The translations under genes and the position numbers were made by a program. A DNA stretch of 64,000 nt from Mucilaginibacter conchicola (GTDB lineage: Bacteria; Bacteroidota; Bacteroidia; Sphingobacteriales; Sphingobacteriaceae). The notes below the pieces were generated by a model, which was not told the DNA's origin, ran no database searches, and saw nothing but the letters and a program-made list of their open reading frames with translations. The stretch lies in contig NZ_QWDC01000003.1 of NCBI RefSeq assembly GCF_003432115.1, positions 248,001 to 312,000 of the forward strand. Direction: 5' to 3'. Numbering within the stretch: the first letter of the stretch is position 1; each line of letters opens with the position of its first letter. Of the stretch, positions 8,057-16,548 are shown piece by piece.

Positions 8057-8707
8057 ATGAATACATTAGCCGAGGAAAATTATCTGAAAGCCATCTATAA
8101 ATTGTCGCTTGCGGCTGGCAATGTGAGTACTAACCAAATTGCTGCTGAGCTGGCTACAAAGGCATCATCCGTAACGGATATGGTGCGTAAGCTGGCCGAG
8201 AAAGCGCTGGTTAACTATACCCGTTACCAGGGCGTAAGTTTAACCAAGGCAGGAGAGAAGGTGGCGCTCAACATTATCCGCAGGCACAGGCTTTGGGAAT
8301 ATTTTTTGGTAGAGAAGCTGCATTTTAAGTGGGATGAGGTGCACGATATGGCCGAGGAGATGGAGCATATTTCATTAACCGAACTGATAGACCGGCTGGA
8401 CGCTTTTATGGGCCACCCCACCCGCGACCCCCACGGCGACCCAATACCCGACTGCGATGGCAACTTTAAGGTGAGCGAACTAAAGCCGGTATCATCTGTA
8501 GAGGTAAACACCGCAGGCGTTATCTCCGGTGTGCGCGACCACTCGGCAAGTTTTCTGCAATACCTGGAGCGGCAACAGCTCACCATCGGTAAACATATTA
8601 TTATAAAAGAAGTGATCAGCTACGATAACGCTGTGATATTGGAAATGGAAAATACTCAGATACAAATAAGCCGTGATGTGGCCAATAACCTTTTAATAGC
8701 CTTATGA
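8057..8707 (+). CDS. mntR: Metal-dependent repressor, DtxR/MntR family
   Basis: A 216-residue DtxR-type regulator. It has an N-terminal winged helix (EENYLKAIYKLS, VSTNQIAAELATKASSVTDM), a dimerisation/metal domain with candidate metal ligands (HRLWEYFLVEKLHF, DEVHDMAEEMEHI, then GHPTRDPHGDPIPDCDG), and a C-terminal SH3-like (FeoA-type) domain from about residue 140. Its stop overlaps the mntH start by 4 bp (ATGA), so the two are translationally coupled. It most likely represses itself and the transporter through the palindrome at 8018-8037. Iron cannot be excluded as the sensed metal. Confidence 0.9.
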   Translation: MNTLAEENYLKAIYKLSLAAGNVSTNQIAAELATKASSVTDMVRKLAEKALVNYTRYQGVSLTKAGEKVALNIIRRHRLWEYFLVEKLHFKWDEVHDMAEEMEHISLTELIDRLDAFMGHPTRDPHGDPIPDCDGNFKVSELKPVSSVEVNTAGVISGVRDHSASFLQYLERQQLTIGKHIIIKEVISYDNAVILEMENTQIQISRDVANNLLIAL

Positions 8708-10593
8708 CACAGCAGCACGACTCACACTCATTAGGCAACGTACACAACACCGTTACCACCGAAAATAAAACCGGCTGGCGAAAGCTCTTGTCCTTCCTGG
8801 GGCCTGCTTACCTGGTTAGCGTGGGCTATATGGATCCCGGCAACTGGGCAACAGACCTGGCTGCGGGCAGTCAGTTTGGTTATAAGCTGATATGGGTGCT
8901 ATTGCTATCCAACCTGATCGCGTTGCTATTGCAAAACCTATGCGTAAGGTTAGGTATTGTGCGCGGATTGGACCTGGCGCAGGCATCAAAGAATACCTAT
9001 CCGCCCTTTGTGAATTTTTGCCTGTACGTAATGGCGCAGATAGCCATTGTAGCCTGCGACCTGGCCGAGATCATTGGTATGGCCATTGGTTTAAACCTAC
9101 TGTTCGGTTTGCCGCTGATATGGGGTGTGTCTATCACCTTGCTGGATACTTTGCTGCTGTTGCTGTTGCTCAATAAAGGCATGCGCAAACTCGAGGGCTT
9201 TATTATATCGCTGATATTCATCGTAGGTGTAGCTTTTTTGGCGCAGATGTTTATCGTAAAGCCACAAATGATAGATGTGGCTAAGGGTTTCATTCCTACA
9301 AAACTGAACAGCCAGGCACTGTACATTGCCATTGGTATTATTGGTGCCACGGTGATGCCGCATAACCTGTATCTGCACTCATCATTGGTGCAAACACGCA
9401 AGATAGACCGCTCAGAAGAGGGGATAAAAACAGCCATTAAGTATAACTTTTGGGATACCACGATTGCCCTTAACCTTGCATTTTTTGTGAATGCAGCCAT
9501 CCTGATATTGGCTGCTGCTGCTTTCTACTATCGTGGTTATCATGAGGTAGCCGAGATACAGGATGCGCATAAACTGCTCACCAACATCTTCGGGAAACTG
9601 GCGCCGGCATTGTTTGCCATTGCACTGATAGCCGCCGGGCAAAGCTCTACGGTAACAGGTACTCTGGCAGGTCAGATCATTATGGAAGGCCACCTTAACC
9701 TGCGTATTGCCCCGTGGCTGCGCCGTTTGCTAACGCGATTGCTGGCAATTATCCCGGCGTTTTTTACCATCCTGCATGCAGGCGATGAAGGGTTAGGGAA
9801 ATTATTGATACTAAGCCAGGTGGTGTTAAGTTTGCAACTGGGCTTTGCGGTAATTCCGTTGATTCACTTCACATCTGATAAAAAGCGCATGGGGCAATTT
9901 GCCAACAGCATCCCTATGAAGGCTGCGGCGTGGTTTTTTGCCGTTATTATTGTTGGACTGAACGTGCAACTGGTGATACAGGAAATTGGCGATTGGGCAA
10001 AATCCGGCCCGGATTCTGCCCAATTGGTGCACTTTGTTATCGTGCCTATCGCCATAGGCATTGGTGTGTTGATGCTGTACGTTTTCCTGAGGCCTTTGTT
10101 ATATAAGCATGTTAATCAGCCTATACAGGTACCACACGGTTTGGCATCAACTTTAGATAACCTCGAGGCCATACAATATAAGCAGATAGGTATCACTATA
10201 GATTTTTCTAAGAACGACCAGGATACCATTCGCCATGCTTTGATGCAGGGCGGCAAGCGGGCGCATTATAATTTGATCCACGTTGTTGAGACCGCTGGTG
10301 CGCGCTACTACGGCAAGCAAGTAATGGACAGCGAAACCCAAAGCGACGTGGATAACCTGGACAAATACGTAACTACACTAACCGACCTTGGCTACAAGGC
10401 CGAAGCGAAAATTGGTTATGGCGGCGCGGCTACGGCCATTGCGCAGATAGCTAAAGAAACGGAGATAGATTTCCTGGTGATGGGATCGCACGGGCATAAA
10501 GTTTTAAAAGACCTGATATTTGGCACAACCGTTGATGCTGTGAGGCATAAGGTGAATGTACCTGTGCTGGTTGTTAAACCGCAGAAGAAGTGA
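8704..10593 (+). CDS. mntH: NRAMP manganese/divalent-metal transporter with C-terminal UspA domain
   Basis: A 629-residue fusion. Residues 1 to about 460 are an NRAMP proton-coupled metal transporter with about eleven hydrophobic helices, the TM1 metal-binding DPGN (in YMDPGNWATDLAAGSQFG) and the TM6 MPHN motif (GATVMPHNLYLHSSLVQTR). After a linker, residues of about 480-629 form a universal-stress-protein domain ending in the nucleotide-binding signature (GSHGHKVLKDLIFGTTVD). Overlapping the upstream repressor by 4 bp makes manganese import the likely role. The USP domain may let ATP or energy status gate transport, which is inference. Ordinary MntH proteins are about 410-450 residues, so the extension is notable. 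Confidence 0.93.
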   Translation: MTQQHDSHSLGNVHNTVTTENKTGWRKLLSFLGPAYLVSVGYMDPGNWATDLAAGSQFGYKLIWVLLLSNLIALLLQNLCVRLGIVRGLDLAQASKNTYPPFVNFCLYVMAQIAIVACDLAEIIGMAIGLNLLFGLPLIWGVSITLLDTLLLLLLLNKGMRKLEGFIISLIFIVGVAFLAQMFIVKPQMIDVAKGFIPTKLNSQALYIAIGIIGATVMPHNLYLHSSLVQTRKIDRSEEGIKTAIKYNFWDTTIALNLAFFVNAAILILAAAAFYYRGYHEVAEIQDAHKLLTNIFGKLAPALFAIALIAAGQSSTVTGTLAGQIIMEGHLNLRIAPWLRRLLTRLLAIIPAFFTILHAGDEGLGKLLILSQVVLSLQLGFAVIPLIHFTSDKKRMGQFANSIPMKAAAWFFAVIIVGLNVQLVIQEIGDWAKSGPDSAQLVHFVIVPIAIGIGVLMLYVFLRPLLYKHVNQPIQVPHGLASTLDNLEAIQYKQIGITIDFSKNDQDTIRHALMQGGKRAHYNLIHVVETAGARYYGKQVMDSETQSDVDNLDKYVTTLTDLGYKAEAKIGYGGAATAIAQIAKETEIDFLVMGSHGHKVLKDLIFGTTVDAVRHKVNVPVLVVKPQKK

Positions 10594-10603
10594 ATGAAGA
10601 ATT

Positions 10604-10726
10604 AGAGTCAAGAGTCAAGAATCAAGAGTCAAGAGTCAAGAAAGAAGGCATTTCAGGAATCAGGATTTAAAACCTCTTGTCTCTTGATATCCTGATTCTT
10701 GGCTCTCTTTAATCCTGGTTCTCTTA
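10604..10726. repeat. 7-bp-period tracts in inverted arrangement between mntH and smpB
   Basis: Left arm 10604-10645: five near-identical heptads, AGAGTCA AGAGTCA / AGAATCA AGAGTCA / AGAGTCA, then decay. Right arm about 10673-10726 has CTCTTG / GATTCTT / GGCTCTC type units, the reverse-complement class, again stepping by 7. The tract fills almost the whole intergenic space. Confidence 0.8.
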
Positions 10727-10761
10727 AATTGTTGCATATTTGCAACCCAATTCAATTTGTG

Positions 10762-11211
10762 ATGGAGCAGAACGTATATATCAAAAATAAAAAGGCCTAC
10801 TTTGAGTACAGTATACTGGATAAGTATGTGGCCGGCATCCAGCTTTTGGGTACCGAGATCAAATCTATCCGTAATGGTAAGGCCAACATTAACGATGCGT
10901 TTTGCACTTTTATTGATGGTCAGCTGTATGTGCGCAACCTGCACATCTCAGAATACTCTTATGGATCGTTCTACAATCACGAGGCCAAGCGCGACCGTGT
11001 GTTGCTACTCCACAAAAAAGAGCTCAAAAAACTCCAAACCCGCGGCGAAGAGAAGGGTTTGACCATTGTGCCACTGGCACTGTTCATTAGCGAACGGGGT
11101 TTTGCGAAGTTAGAAATAGGCCTTGCCCAGGGTAAAAAGACTTACGACAAACGCGAAACCCTTAAAGAACGCGATACCAAGCTGGAAATGGATAGGGCGA
11201 TGAAGCGATAA
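10762..11211 (+). CDS. smpB: SsrA-binding protein SmpB
   Basis: A 149-residue tmRNA-binding protein of trans-translation. Start ATG 10762 (MEQNVYIKNKKAYFEY) matches the family N-terminus; an in-frame codon 63 bp upstream is within the repeat tract and is rejected. Conserved segments include GIQLLGTEIKSIRNGKANI and EKGLTIVPL, with the basic tail GLAQGKKTYDKRETLKERD. The tmRNA gene itself is not in this window. A CATATTTGCA sequence about 20 bp upstream may be the -7 region. Confidence 0.95.
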   Translation: MEQNVYIKNKKAYFEYSILDKYVAGIQLLGTEIKSIRNGKANINDAFCTFIDGQLYVRNLHISEYSYGSFYNHEAKRDRVLLLHKKELKKLQTRGEEKGLTIVPLALFISERGFAKLEIGLAQGKKTYDKRETLKERDTKLEMDRAMKR

Positions 11212-11240
11212 TTAACAATTTTGCAGTTTACGGTTTGCTG

Positions 11241-12734
11241 ATGAAGTCTTATCTTCATGCCGTGAAACTTAGATTATTGATAGCAGTCGCCTTATTGGCT
11301 GTTATAACCGGCTGTAAAAAGCAAAACCCTATCACTCCCGATGAACCTGTAGATCCGCCGGTAACAGGCGTAGCTTTCTCTGTATCAAATCTTTTGCAGG
11401 ATAATATGGTGCTGCAACGCAACAAACCCATTAACATTTGGGGCACAGGCGAGCCCGGCACTGTAGTTACCGTTACCGATACCTGGGGCACTACCGCAAA
11501 TGCAAAAGCAGATAATAAAGGTATCTGGACTGTAGCGTTACCTGCTACCGGAACGCAAAGTACGGCACAAGAGTTACACATTACAGCAGGCCAGCAAGCT
11601 GTTAATTTAAAAAACATATTGGTGGGCGATGTGTGGGTTTGCGCCGGGCAATCAAATATGAATATGCCCATGGGTAAAAATGCAACATTTGCCGGGGTGG
11701 AGAATTACCAGGCAGAGATAGCCGCTGCAAATTATCCGCAAATAAGATCGTACACTGTTAAAGAAGATTACGAAACAGACCCTGTTGAGTTTCTGAAAGC
11801 TAAAGCAGACTGGATAACCTGTACCCCCGAGACTGCTGCAAACCTAAGCGCTGTTGCCTATTATTTTGCACGCAAGATAAATACAGACGAAGGGGTGCCT
11901 GTAGGAATTATCGTATCATCAGTAAATGGTAGTTGGTGCGAAACCTGGACACCTTTAAGTGTTTTTACATCTGATGGGGTGCTATTTGCTTTGTACAATA
12001 ATACCCACCAAAGCAGCCAGCTATACAACGGGATGATCAATCCTCTGCGTAAAATGTCTATCACCGGTTTTAATTGGTACCAGGGCGAGAATAACCAAAA
12101 CTTTCAACCTTACAGCAGTTACACCGATTTAAATGCGGCCATGATAAAAGGCTGGCGCGAGAAATTTAACCAGGGCGACCTGCCGTTTAATTATGTACAG
12201 ATAACGCCTTTTGATGATAAAGGCACAAACGACCCAACAGTTTTTGGCCTGGCCAATTTCCGCGAGGCGCAATCGAACGTACGCACCAAAGCAACTAACA
12301 GCGCCATGGTGGTAACTATGGATGTTGGCGATGTGGCGGACCATCACCCTAAATATAAAAAACAGGTAGGCGAACGTTTAGCATCCATCGCATTAAATAA
12401 AACTTACGGTAAAAATGTTGCATACGCAGGCCCTAAATATCAATCTTACACACAAGCGGGCAACGAAGTAACTATTAAGTTTGACGCCGGAACAGCAACA
12501 GGGTTAACAACGATAGATAACGCTCCATTAAAACAATTCTTTTTTGTTGCAGGTGCTGATAAAGTATTTCGCCAGGGTGAGGCAAGCATCATTGGGAACG
12601 AGATCAAAATAAAAGTGCCTCAGGCTATATCACAGGTTCTTGCTGTTAGATATGCATATACTAACTATCCGGTTACCAACCTGCAAAACGCCGCCGGCCT
12701 GCCTGCAGAACCGTTTAGGACGGATAGCTGGTAA
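11241..12734 (+). CDS. Sialate O-acetylesterase-like SGNH lipoprotein
   Basis: A 497-residue lipoprotein from ATG 11241, with TTG/CTG codons just upstream rejected. Signal peptide and lipobox: LLAVITGCKK. A beta-sandwich region follows (MVLQRNKPINIWGTGEPG), then the SGNH catalytic domain with the nucleophile motif VCAGQSNMNMPMG and a C-terminal His in DVADHHPKYKKQVGERLA. This is the SASA family that deacetylates sialic acids or plant cell-wall polysaccharides, acting outside the inner membrane. No sugar-utilisation neighbours are present, so the substrate is undetermined. Confidence 0.88.
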   Translation: MKSYLHAVKLRLLIAVALLAVITGCKKQNPITPDEPVDPPVTGVAFSVSNLLQDNMVLQRNKPINIWGTGEPGTVVTVTDTWGTTANAKADNKGIWTVALPATGTQSTAQELHITAGQQAVNLKNILVGDVWVCAGQSNMNMPMGKNATFAGVENYQAEIAAANYPQIRSYTVKEDYETDPVEFLKAKADWITCTPETAANLSAVAYYFARKINTDEGVPVGIIVSSVNGSWCETWTPLSVFTSDGVLFALYNNTHQSSQLYNGMINPLRKMSITGFNWYQGENNQNFQPYSSYTDLNAAMIKGWREKFNQGDLPFNYVQITPFDDKGTNDPTVFGLANFREAQSNVRTKATNSAMVVTMDVGDVADHHPKYKKQVGERLASIALNKTYGKNVAYAGPKYQSYTQAGNEVTIKFDAGTATGLTTIDNAPLKQFFFVAGADKVFRQGEASIIGNEIKIKVPQAISQVLAVRYAYTNYPVTNLQNAAGLPAEPFRTDSW

Positions 12735-12749
12735 ATGGGGTGAGGGAAT

Positions 12750-12906
12750 ATCGAATAAAGAATTTCGAATTTTAAATGATGATGTAATATCGATCAAGAT
12801 CCATACATAAAAAAGAAGCCTGTTTATCAATAGTAAACGGGCTTCTTTTTTATATCGTTAACACTTCAATATTCATCATTCAATATTTTGTGTTCGATAT
12901 TATCTT
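12750..12906. repeat. 7-bp-period tracts flanking the terminator at 12809-12851
   Basis: Left arm 12750-12784: ATCGAAT AAAGAAT / TTCGAAT TTTAAAT. Right arm 12865-12906: TTCAATA TTCATCA / TTCAATA TTTTGTG / TTCGATA. Both arms step by exactly 7 and are reverse-complement in character (GAAT versus ATTC), around the hairpin. Confidence 0.7.
12809..12851. terminator. Bidirectional terminator between the esterase and pcm
   Basis: Stem AAAAGAAGCCTGTTTA paired with TAAACGGGCTTCTTTT (one G-T pair), with A and T runs on either side; it serves both convergent genes. Confidence 0.85.
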
Positions 12907-12913
12907 TATTGCT

Positions 12914-13570
12914 TTACCACGCTCTATCCCCAACAAGCGGCACAAACCGGAAGGTGTCAAGCACATGGCGCTCGTAATCATGTTCGCCGGTTTTGAGTAC
13001 GGTGACCATCTTTTGTGATTTTTCATCACCTACGGGGATAACAATGATGCCACCGATGTTAAGTTGTTTCAGCAGTGTTTCGGGCACCGTTGGCGCGCCT
13101 GCAGTAACGATGATCTTATCGTAAGGGGCATCTGATGCTATACCTACCGAGCCATCTCCTAAAAAGAATTTCGGTTTATAACCCATGTAAGGCAGCACTT
13201 GTACGGTGCGTTCGTAAAGCTTCTCCTGGCGCTCTATCGTAAATACTTTTGCACCGAGCTCTAATAATATACAGGTTTGATAGCCGCAACCCGTGCCTAT
13301 TTCCAGTACCCTGTCGCCTTTGCTGATGTGCAGTAGTTCGGTTTGGTAGGCTACAGTATAAGGCTGTGAGATGGTTTGACCTGCACCTATGGGGAAGGCG
13401 ATATCTTTATAAGCCTGGTTCCAGAAAGTTTCATCGAAGAAATAATGGCGCGGCACTTTGCCAATTGCGGTTAAAACCTTCTCGTCCTCAATGCCCTTTT
13501 TTCGCAACAGCTCAACCAGTCGTTTACGTGCCCCTTGTTCGCGGTAATTATCAATAAACTTATACGCCAT
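12914..13570 (-). CDS. pcm: Protein-L-isoaspartate O-methyltransferase
   Basis: A 218-residue SAM-dependent repair methyltransferase that converts isoaspartyl residues in aged proteins. The PCMT pattern is clear: PRHYFFDETFWNQAYKD, the substrate loop PIGAGQTISQPYTVA, SAM motif I VLEIGTGCGYQTCILLELGA, and acidic motif FTIERQ. Normal length. The neighbouring lysS gene in the same direction is 150 bp upstream and has its own terminator, so pcm probably has its own promoter. Confidence 0.94.
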   Translation of the reverse strand: MAYKFIDNYREQGARKRLVELLRKKGIEDEKVLTAIGKVPRHYFFDETFWNQAYKDIAFPIGAGQTISQPYTVAYQTELLHISKGDRVLEIGTGCGYQTCILLELGAKVFTIERQEKLYERTVQVLPYMGYKPKFFLGDGSVGIASDAPYDKIIVTAGAPTVPETLLKQLNIGGIIVIPVGDEKSQKMVTVLKTGEHDYERHVLDTFRFVPLVGDRAW

Positions 13571-13667
13571 AATCCAACGCTAAAATACTACGATTTGGGC
13601 ATTATTTAAGGGTTGCAAAAGTAAATAAGATTTTATCGGCTGATTTTAAGACAGATTATTTTTGCAC

Positions 13668-13701
13668 AAAAAAGGGCGCTATATTACTATAACGCCCTTA
13701 T
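13668..13701 (-). terminator. Terminator of lysS
   Basis: Stem AAGGGCG / CGCCCTT around a 14-base AT-rich loop that can itself pair (TATA...TATA). On the minus strand it is followed by TTTTTT, just downstream of the lysS stop. Confidence 0.75.
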
Positions 13702-13722
13702 ATATTTTAGCCGATAGGCTGC

Positions 13723-15444
13723 CTATGCAAACCAGGCCATCACCTCATCTTTAGTAGGCATGGCTATTTCCAGTTTCATTTTTTTGCGCATACCACCAAG
13801 ATCATTAAATACCTTGTTAGGGTTGCCTGCTTTTAGTTCTTCAATGCTGTTGAAGCCCATTTTATTTAGTACCGGTACCCACTCTGCGGGGATGCCGATG
13901 GTAGTAAAATCTTCAATGGTTGGTGCTTTTACTTTTTTCTCAGGGCGCATCTGCGGGAAGAACAATACTTCCTGGATAGTGCTCTGATTGGTCATCAGCA
14001 TAACCAAACGATCTATACCGATACCCAGGCCCGATGTAGGCGGCATACCGTACTCCAACGCGCGCAGGAAATCATCATCCATTGCCATAGCCTCTTCGTC
14101 ACCACGACCGGCCAGTACCAATTGCTCCTCAAAACGCTCGCGCTGATCGATAGGATCGTTCAGCTCAGAGTAGGCGTTACCTATCTCTTTACCGTTTACG
14201 AATAACTCGAAACGCTCTACCAAACCTTCTTTGCTGCGGTGCTTTTTAGCAAGCGGCGTCATCTCAATAGGGTAGTCGGTAATATAGGTAGGCTGTATAA
14301 GGTTGGCTTCAACTTTAGCGCTGAAGATCTCATCAACCAGTTTGCCTTTACCCATGCTGTCATCCACCTCAATGCCCAGCTCACCACAGGTTTTACGCAG
14401 ACCGGCTTCGTCCATAGCTGAAACATCAATGCCGGTATATTTTTGTATCGACTCGTACATAGATAATTTCTCGTACGGGCCTGCAAAGTTTATCTCGTTT
14501 TGGCCAACCTGTACCACAGGTACGCCGTGTACCGCGCGGGCAACGGTTTCTAAACACTCCTCAACCATGGCCATCATCCACACGTAATCTTTGTAGGCTA
14601 CATAGATCTCCATCGCAGTGTATTCAGGGTTGTGGGTGCGGTCCATGCCCTCATTACGGAACATTTTACCAAACTCGTACACACCATCAAAGCCTGCTAC
14701 GATAAGGCGTTTCAGGTAAAGCTCGTTAGCAATACGCAAGAACAAAGGCATATCCAGCGTGTTGTGATGCGTAGCAAACGGACGCGCCGCTGCACCACCG
14801 TGGATAGACTGCAGGATAGGTGTTTCTACTTCCATCCAGCCCTGTGCGTTAAAGTAATTACGCATAGCGGTGATAACCTTAGAGCGGTTGATGAAGATCT
14901 GCCTGAAATCGGGGTTTACTGTCAAGTCAACGTAACGCTGGCGGTAACGTAGCTCAGGGTCGGTAAAACCATCGTGAACGGTACCATCGTCCTCGCGTTT
15001 AACCACCGGCAGCGGTTTAAGCGATTTTGAAAGAACGGTTATTTCTTGCGTATGGATAGATAGTTCGCCGGTTTGGGTCAAAAAGGCGTAACCTTTTATA
15101 CCAACATAGTCGCCGATATCTAACAGCTTTTTAAATACAGTATTGTAAAGTGTTTTATCCTCATCAGGGCAAATATCATCGCGTTTAATATAAACCTGGA
15201 TACGGCCGGTGCTGTCTTGCAGTTCAAAGAAAGAAGCACTGCCCATGATACGGCGCGTCATGATACGGCCGGCAATTACCACCTGTTTATACTTATCTGG
15301 TGCAGCTTCAAAATTTTCAGTAATTTCATTAGCCCAGGCATTTACCGGGTAAGCTTCGGCAGGATATGGGTCGATGCCCAAAGCGCGCAGATCAGTTAAC
15401 GATTTGCGACGTTGTATCTCCTGTTCAGATAGTGCAATACTCAT
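13723..15444 (-). CDS. lysS: Lysyl-tRNA synthetase, class II
   Basis: A 573-residue synthetase. The N-terminal OB-fold anticodon-binding domain contains VVIAGRIMTRRIMGSASFFE. The class II core has motif 2 (FRNEGMDRTHNPEYTAMEI) and motif 3 (GLGIGIDRLVMLMTN). A tail of about 70 residues after motif 3 (FFPQMRPEKK, then IEDFTTIGIPAEWVPVLNKM) extends beyond the E. coli enzyme and resembles a helix-hairpin-helix-like appendage I associate with Bacteroidota LysRS. Terminator downstream at 13668-13701. Confidence 0.95.
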   Translation of the reverse strand: MSIALSEQEIQRRKSLTDLRALGIDPYPAEAYPVNAWANEITENFEAAPDKYKQVVIAGRIMTRRIMGSASFFELQDSTGRIQVYIKRDDICPDEDKTLYNTVFKKLLDIGDYVGIKGYAFLTQTGELSIHTQEITVLSKSLKPLPVVKREDDGTVHDGFTDPELRYRQRYVDLTVNPDFRQIFINRSKVITAMRNYFNAQGWMEVETPILQSIHGGAAARPFATHHNTLDMPLFLRIANELYLKRLIVAGFDGVYEFGKMFRNEGMDRTHNPEYTAMEIYVAYKDYVWMMAMVEECLETVARAVHGVPVVQVGQNEINFAGPYEKLSMYESIQKYTGIDVSAMDEAGLRKTCGELGIEVDDSMGKGKLVDEIFSAKVEANLIQPTYITDYPIEMTPLAKKHRSKEGLVERFELFVNGKEIGNAYSELNDPIDQRERFEEQLVLAGRGDEEAMAMDDDFLRALEYGMPPTSGLGIGIDRLVMLMTNQSTIQEVLFFPQMRPEKKVKAPTIEDFTTIGIPAEWVPVLNKMGFNSIEELKAGNPNKVFNDLGGMRKKMKLEIAMPTKDEVMAWFA

Positions 15445-15511
15445 TGTATAAAACGTATTAAATAAGGGTGCAAAAATATGATTTTTAAGTTAGAAATAGG
15501 GTGTTGGATGT

Positions 15512-15798
15512 AAATCCCGCCGCACATTTTACTCACCCCGACTACGCTACGCTGGTCGACCCTCTCTTCGCTGCGCGAAAAGAGGGTGGGAAATCAGGAA
15601 AGGTAAAGCTCCCCTTTTTGCTTAGCAGAGAGGGGCTGGGGGTGAGTCAACTCGTCGCTCTGCTATTTTACTCACCCCGCGGCACTTCGTGCGCGACCCT
15701 CTCTTCGCCGTGCGAAAAGAGGGTAGGAGAAAGAGGGAAGGAGTTAAATCCCCCTCTTTGCGAAGCAGAGAGGGGTTAGGGGGTGAGTCAACTCTGTG
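15512..15798. repeat. TIR-bounded repeat dimer, copy 1 (units A and B)
   Basis: Two related ~118-bp units: A at 15531-15647 and B at 15670-15788. Each begins ACTCACCCCG, contains a GACCCTCTCTTCGC hairpin segment closing on GCGAAAAGAGGGT, then a CCCCTCTTTGCGAAGCAGAGAGGGG-like palindrome, and ends GGGGGTGAGT, so the ends are inverted repeats of one another. The dimer has left flank AAATCCCGCCGCACATTTT and right flank CAACTCTGTG, which recur at copy 2 (16195-16480). It lies immediately downstream of the DUF559 gene. Confidence 0.85.
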
Positions 15799-15807
15799 GT
15801 ATTCTAT

Positions 15808-16182
15808 TTAAAATGCTTGGTCATTAACCAACGACCCACTTATCCTTTTCAAAACCGCTTCAATATCATCTTCGATTTCCTGATTAGTAAAACGCAAAAT
15901 CTTCAACCCTAAATCAGCCAAAACCTTATCCCTGTTTTTATCATAATCCTTTTTATATAGATGAACGGGGCCATCGGCCTCTATCACCAGTTTCTTTTTG
16001 TCGCAGTAAAAATCAGGAATATAAAATTCGCACCTACCAAGTGCCGACCTCACGTAAATAGGATGTTGCCTTAAAAACTTATACCCATTTAGCTGTCGGT
16101 CTCTAAGCAACGCCCATAATTTCGTTTCGGCTGGAGTTTGACGTTGTCTAAGGTCGCGACACAATTGTGTGATAGAAGGCAT
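15808..16182 (-). CDS. DUF559 endonuclease (Vsr/PD-(D/E)XK-like)
   Basis: A complete 124-residue DUF559 protein. It opens with the family pattern LRQRQTPAETKLWALLRDRQ, then YKFLRQHPI, then the nuclease core FYIPDFYCDKKKLVIEADG with candidate catalytic Asp (PDF) and Glu (IEADG), and ends DLGLKILRFTNQEIEDD. The family is related to very-short-patch-repair endonucleases, but its cellular role is not established. The gene is bracketed by direct copies of a ~287-bp repeat dimer, only 10-15 bp from its ends, suggesting that gene and repeats move or spread together. No methyltransferase partner is nearby. Confidence 0.88.
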   Translation of the reverse strand: MPSITQLCRDLRQRQTPAETKLWALLRDRQLNGYKFLRQHPIYVRSALGRCEFYIPDFYCDKKKLVIEADGPVHLYKKDYDKNRDKVLADLGLKILRFTNQEIEDDIEAVLKRISGSLVNDQAF

Positions 16183-16194
16183 GAGGGAAGATAC

Positions 16195-16480
16195 AAATCC
16201 TGCCGCACATTTTACTCACCCCGACCACGCTGCGCTGGTCGACCCTCTCTTCGCTGCGCGAAAAGAGGGTAAGAAAAGAAGAAAAGGAAGCCCCCCCTCT
16301 TTGCGTAGCAGAGAGGGGGCTGGGGGTGAGTCAACTTCGTCGCCGTGCTATTTTACTCACCCCGACTATTCTTCGCTGGTCGACCCTCTCTTCGCTGCGC
16401 GAAAAGAGGGGGAAGCAACAAAAAGCAAAAACTCCCCTCTTTGCGAAGCAGAGAGGGGTTAGGGGTGAGTCAACTCTGTG
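16195..16480. repeat. TIR-bounded repeat dimer, copy 2 (units C and D)
   Basis: Direct repeat of the 15512-15798 dimer, in the same orientation: unit C 16214-16331, unit D 16355-16470. Left flank AAATCCTGCCGCACATTTT and right flank CAACTCTGTG match copy 1. Unit spacing (141 versus 139 bp) and total length (286 versus 287 bp) are nearly identical. The spacer CGTCGCCGTGCTATTTT also matches its counterpart CGTCGCTCTGCTATTTT. Confidence 0.85.
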
Positions 16481-16548
16481 AGCGATAATTCCCCTGTCAC
16501 ATCCAAACTACTATTCTCGTCATTATCTAAAATAAATACCTTTGCGCC

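Noticed and set aside
15501..15779. Plus-strand frame through the repeat dimer copy 1 (and similar at 16169-16462)
   Set aside because: Both frames translate the repeat itself (AHFTHPDYATLVDPLFAARK in both), with no independent coding support.
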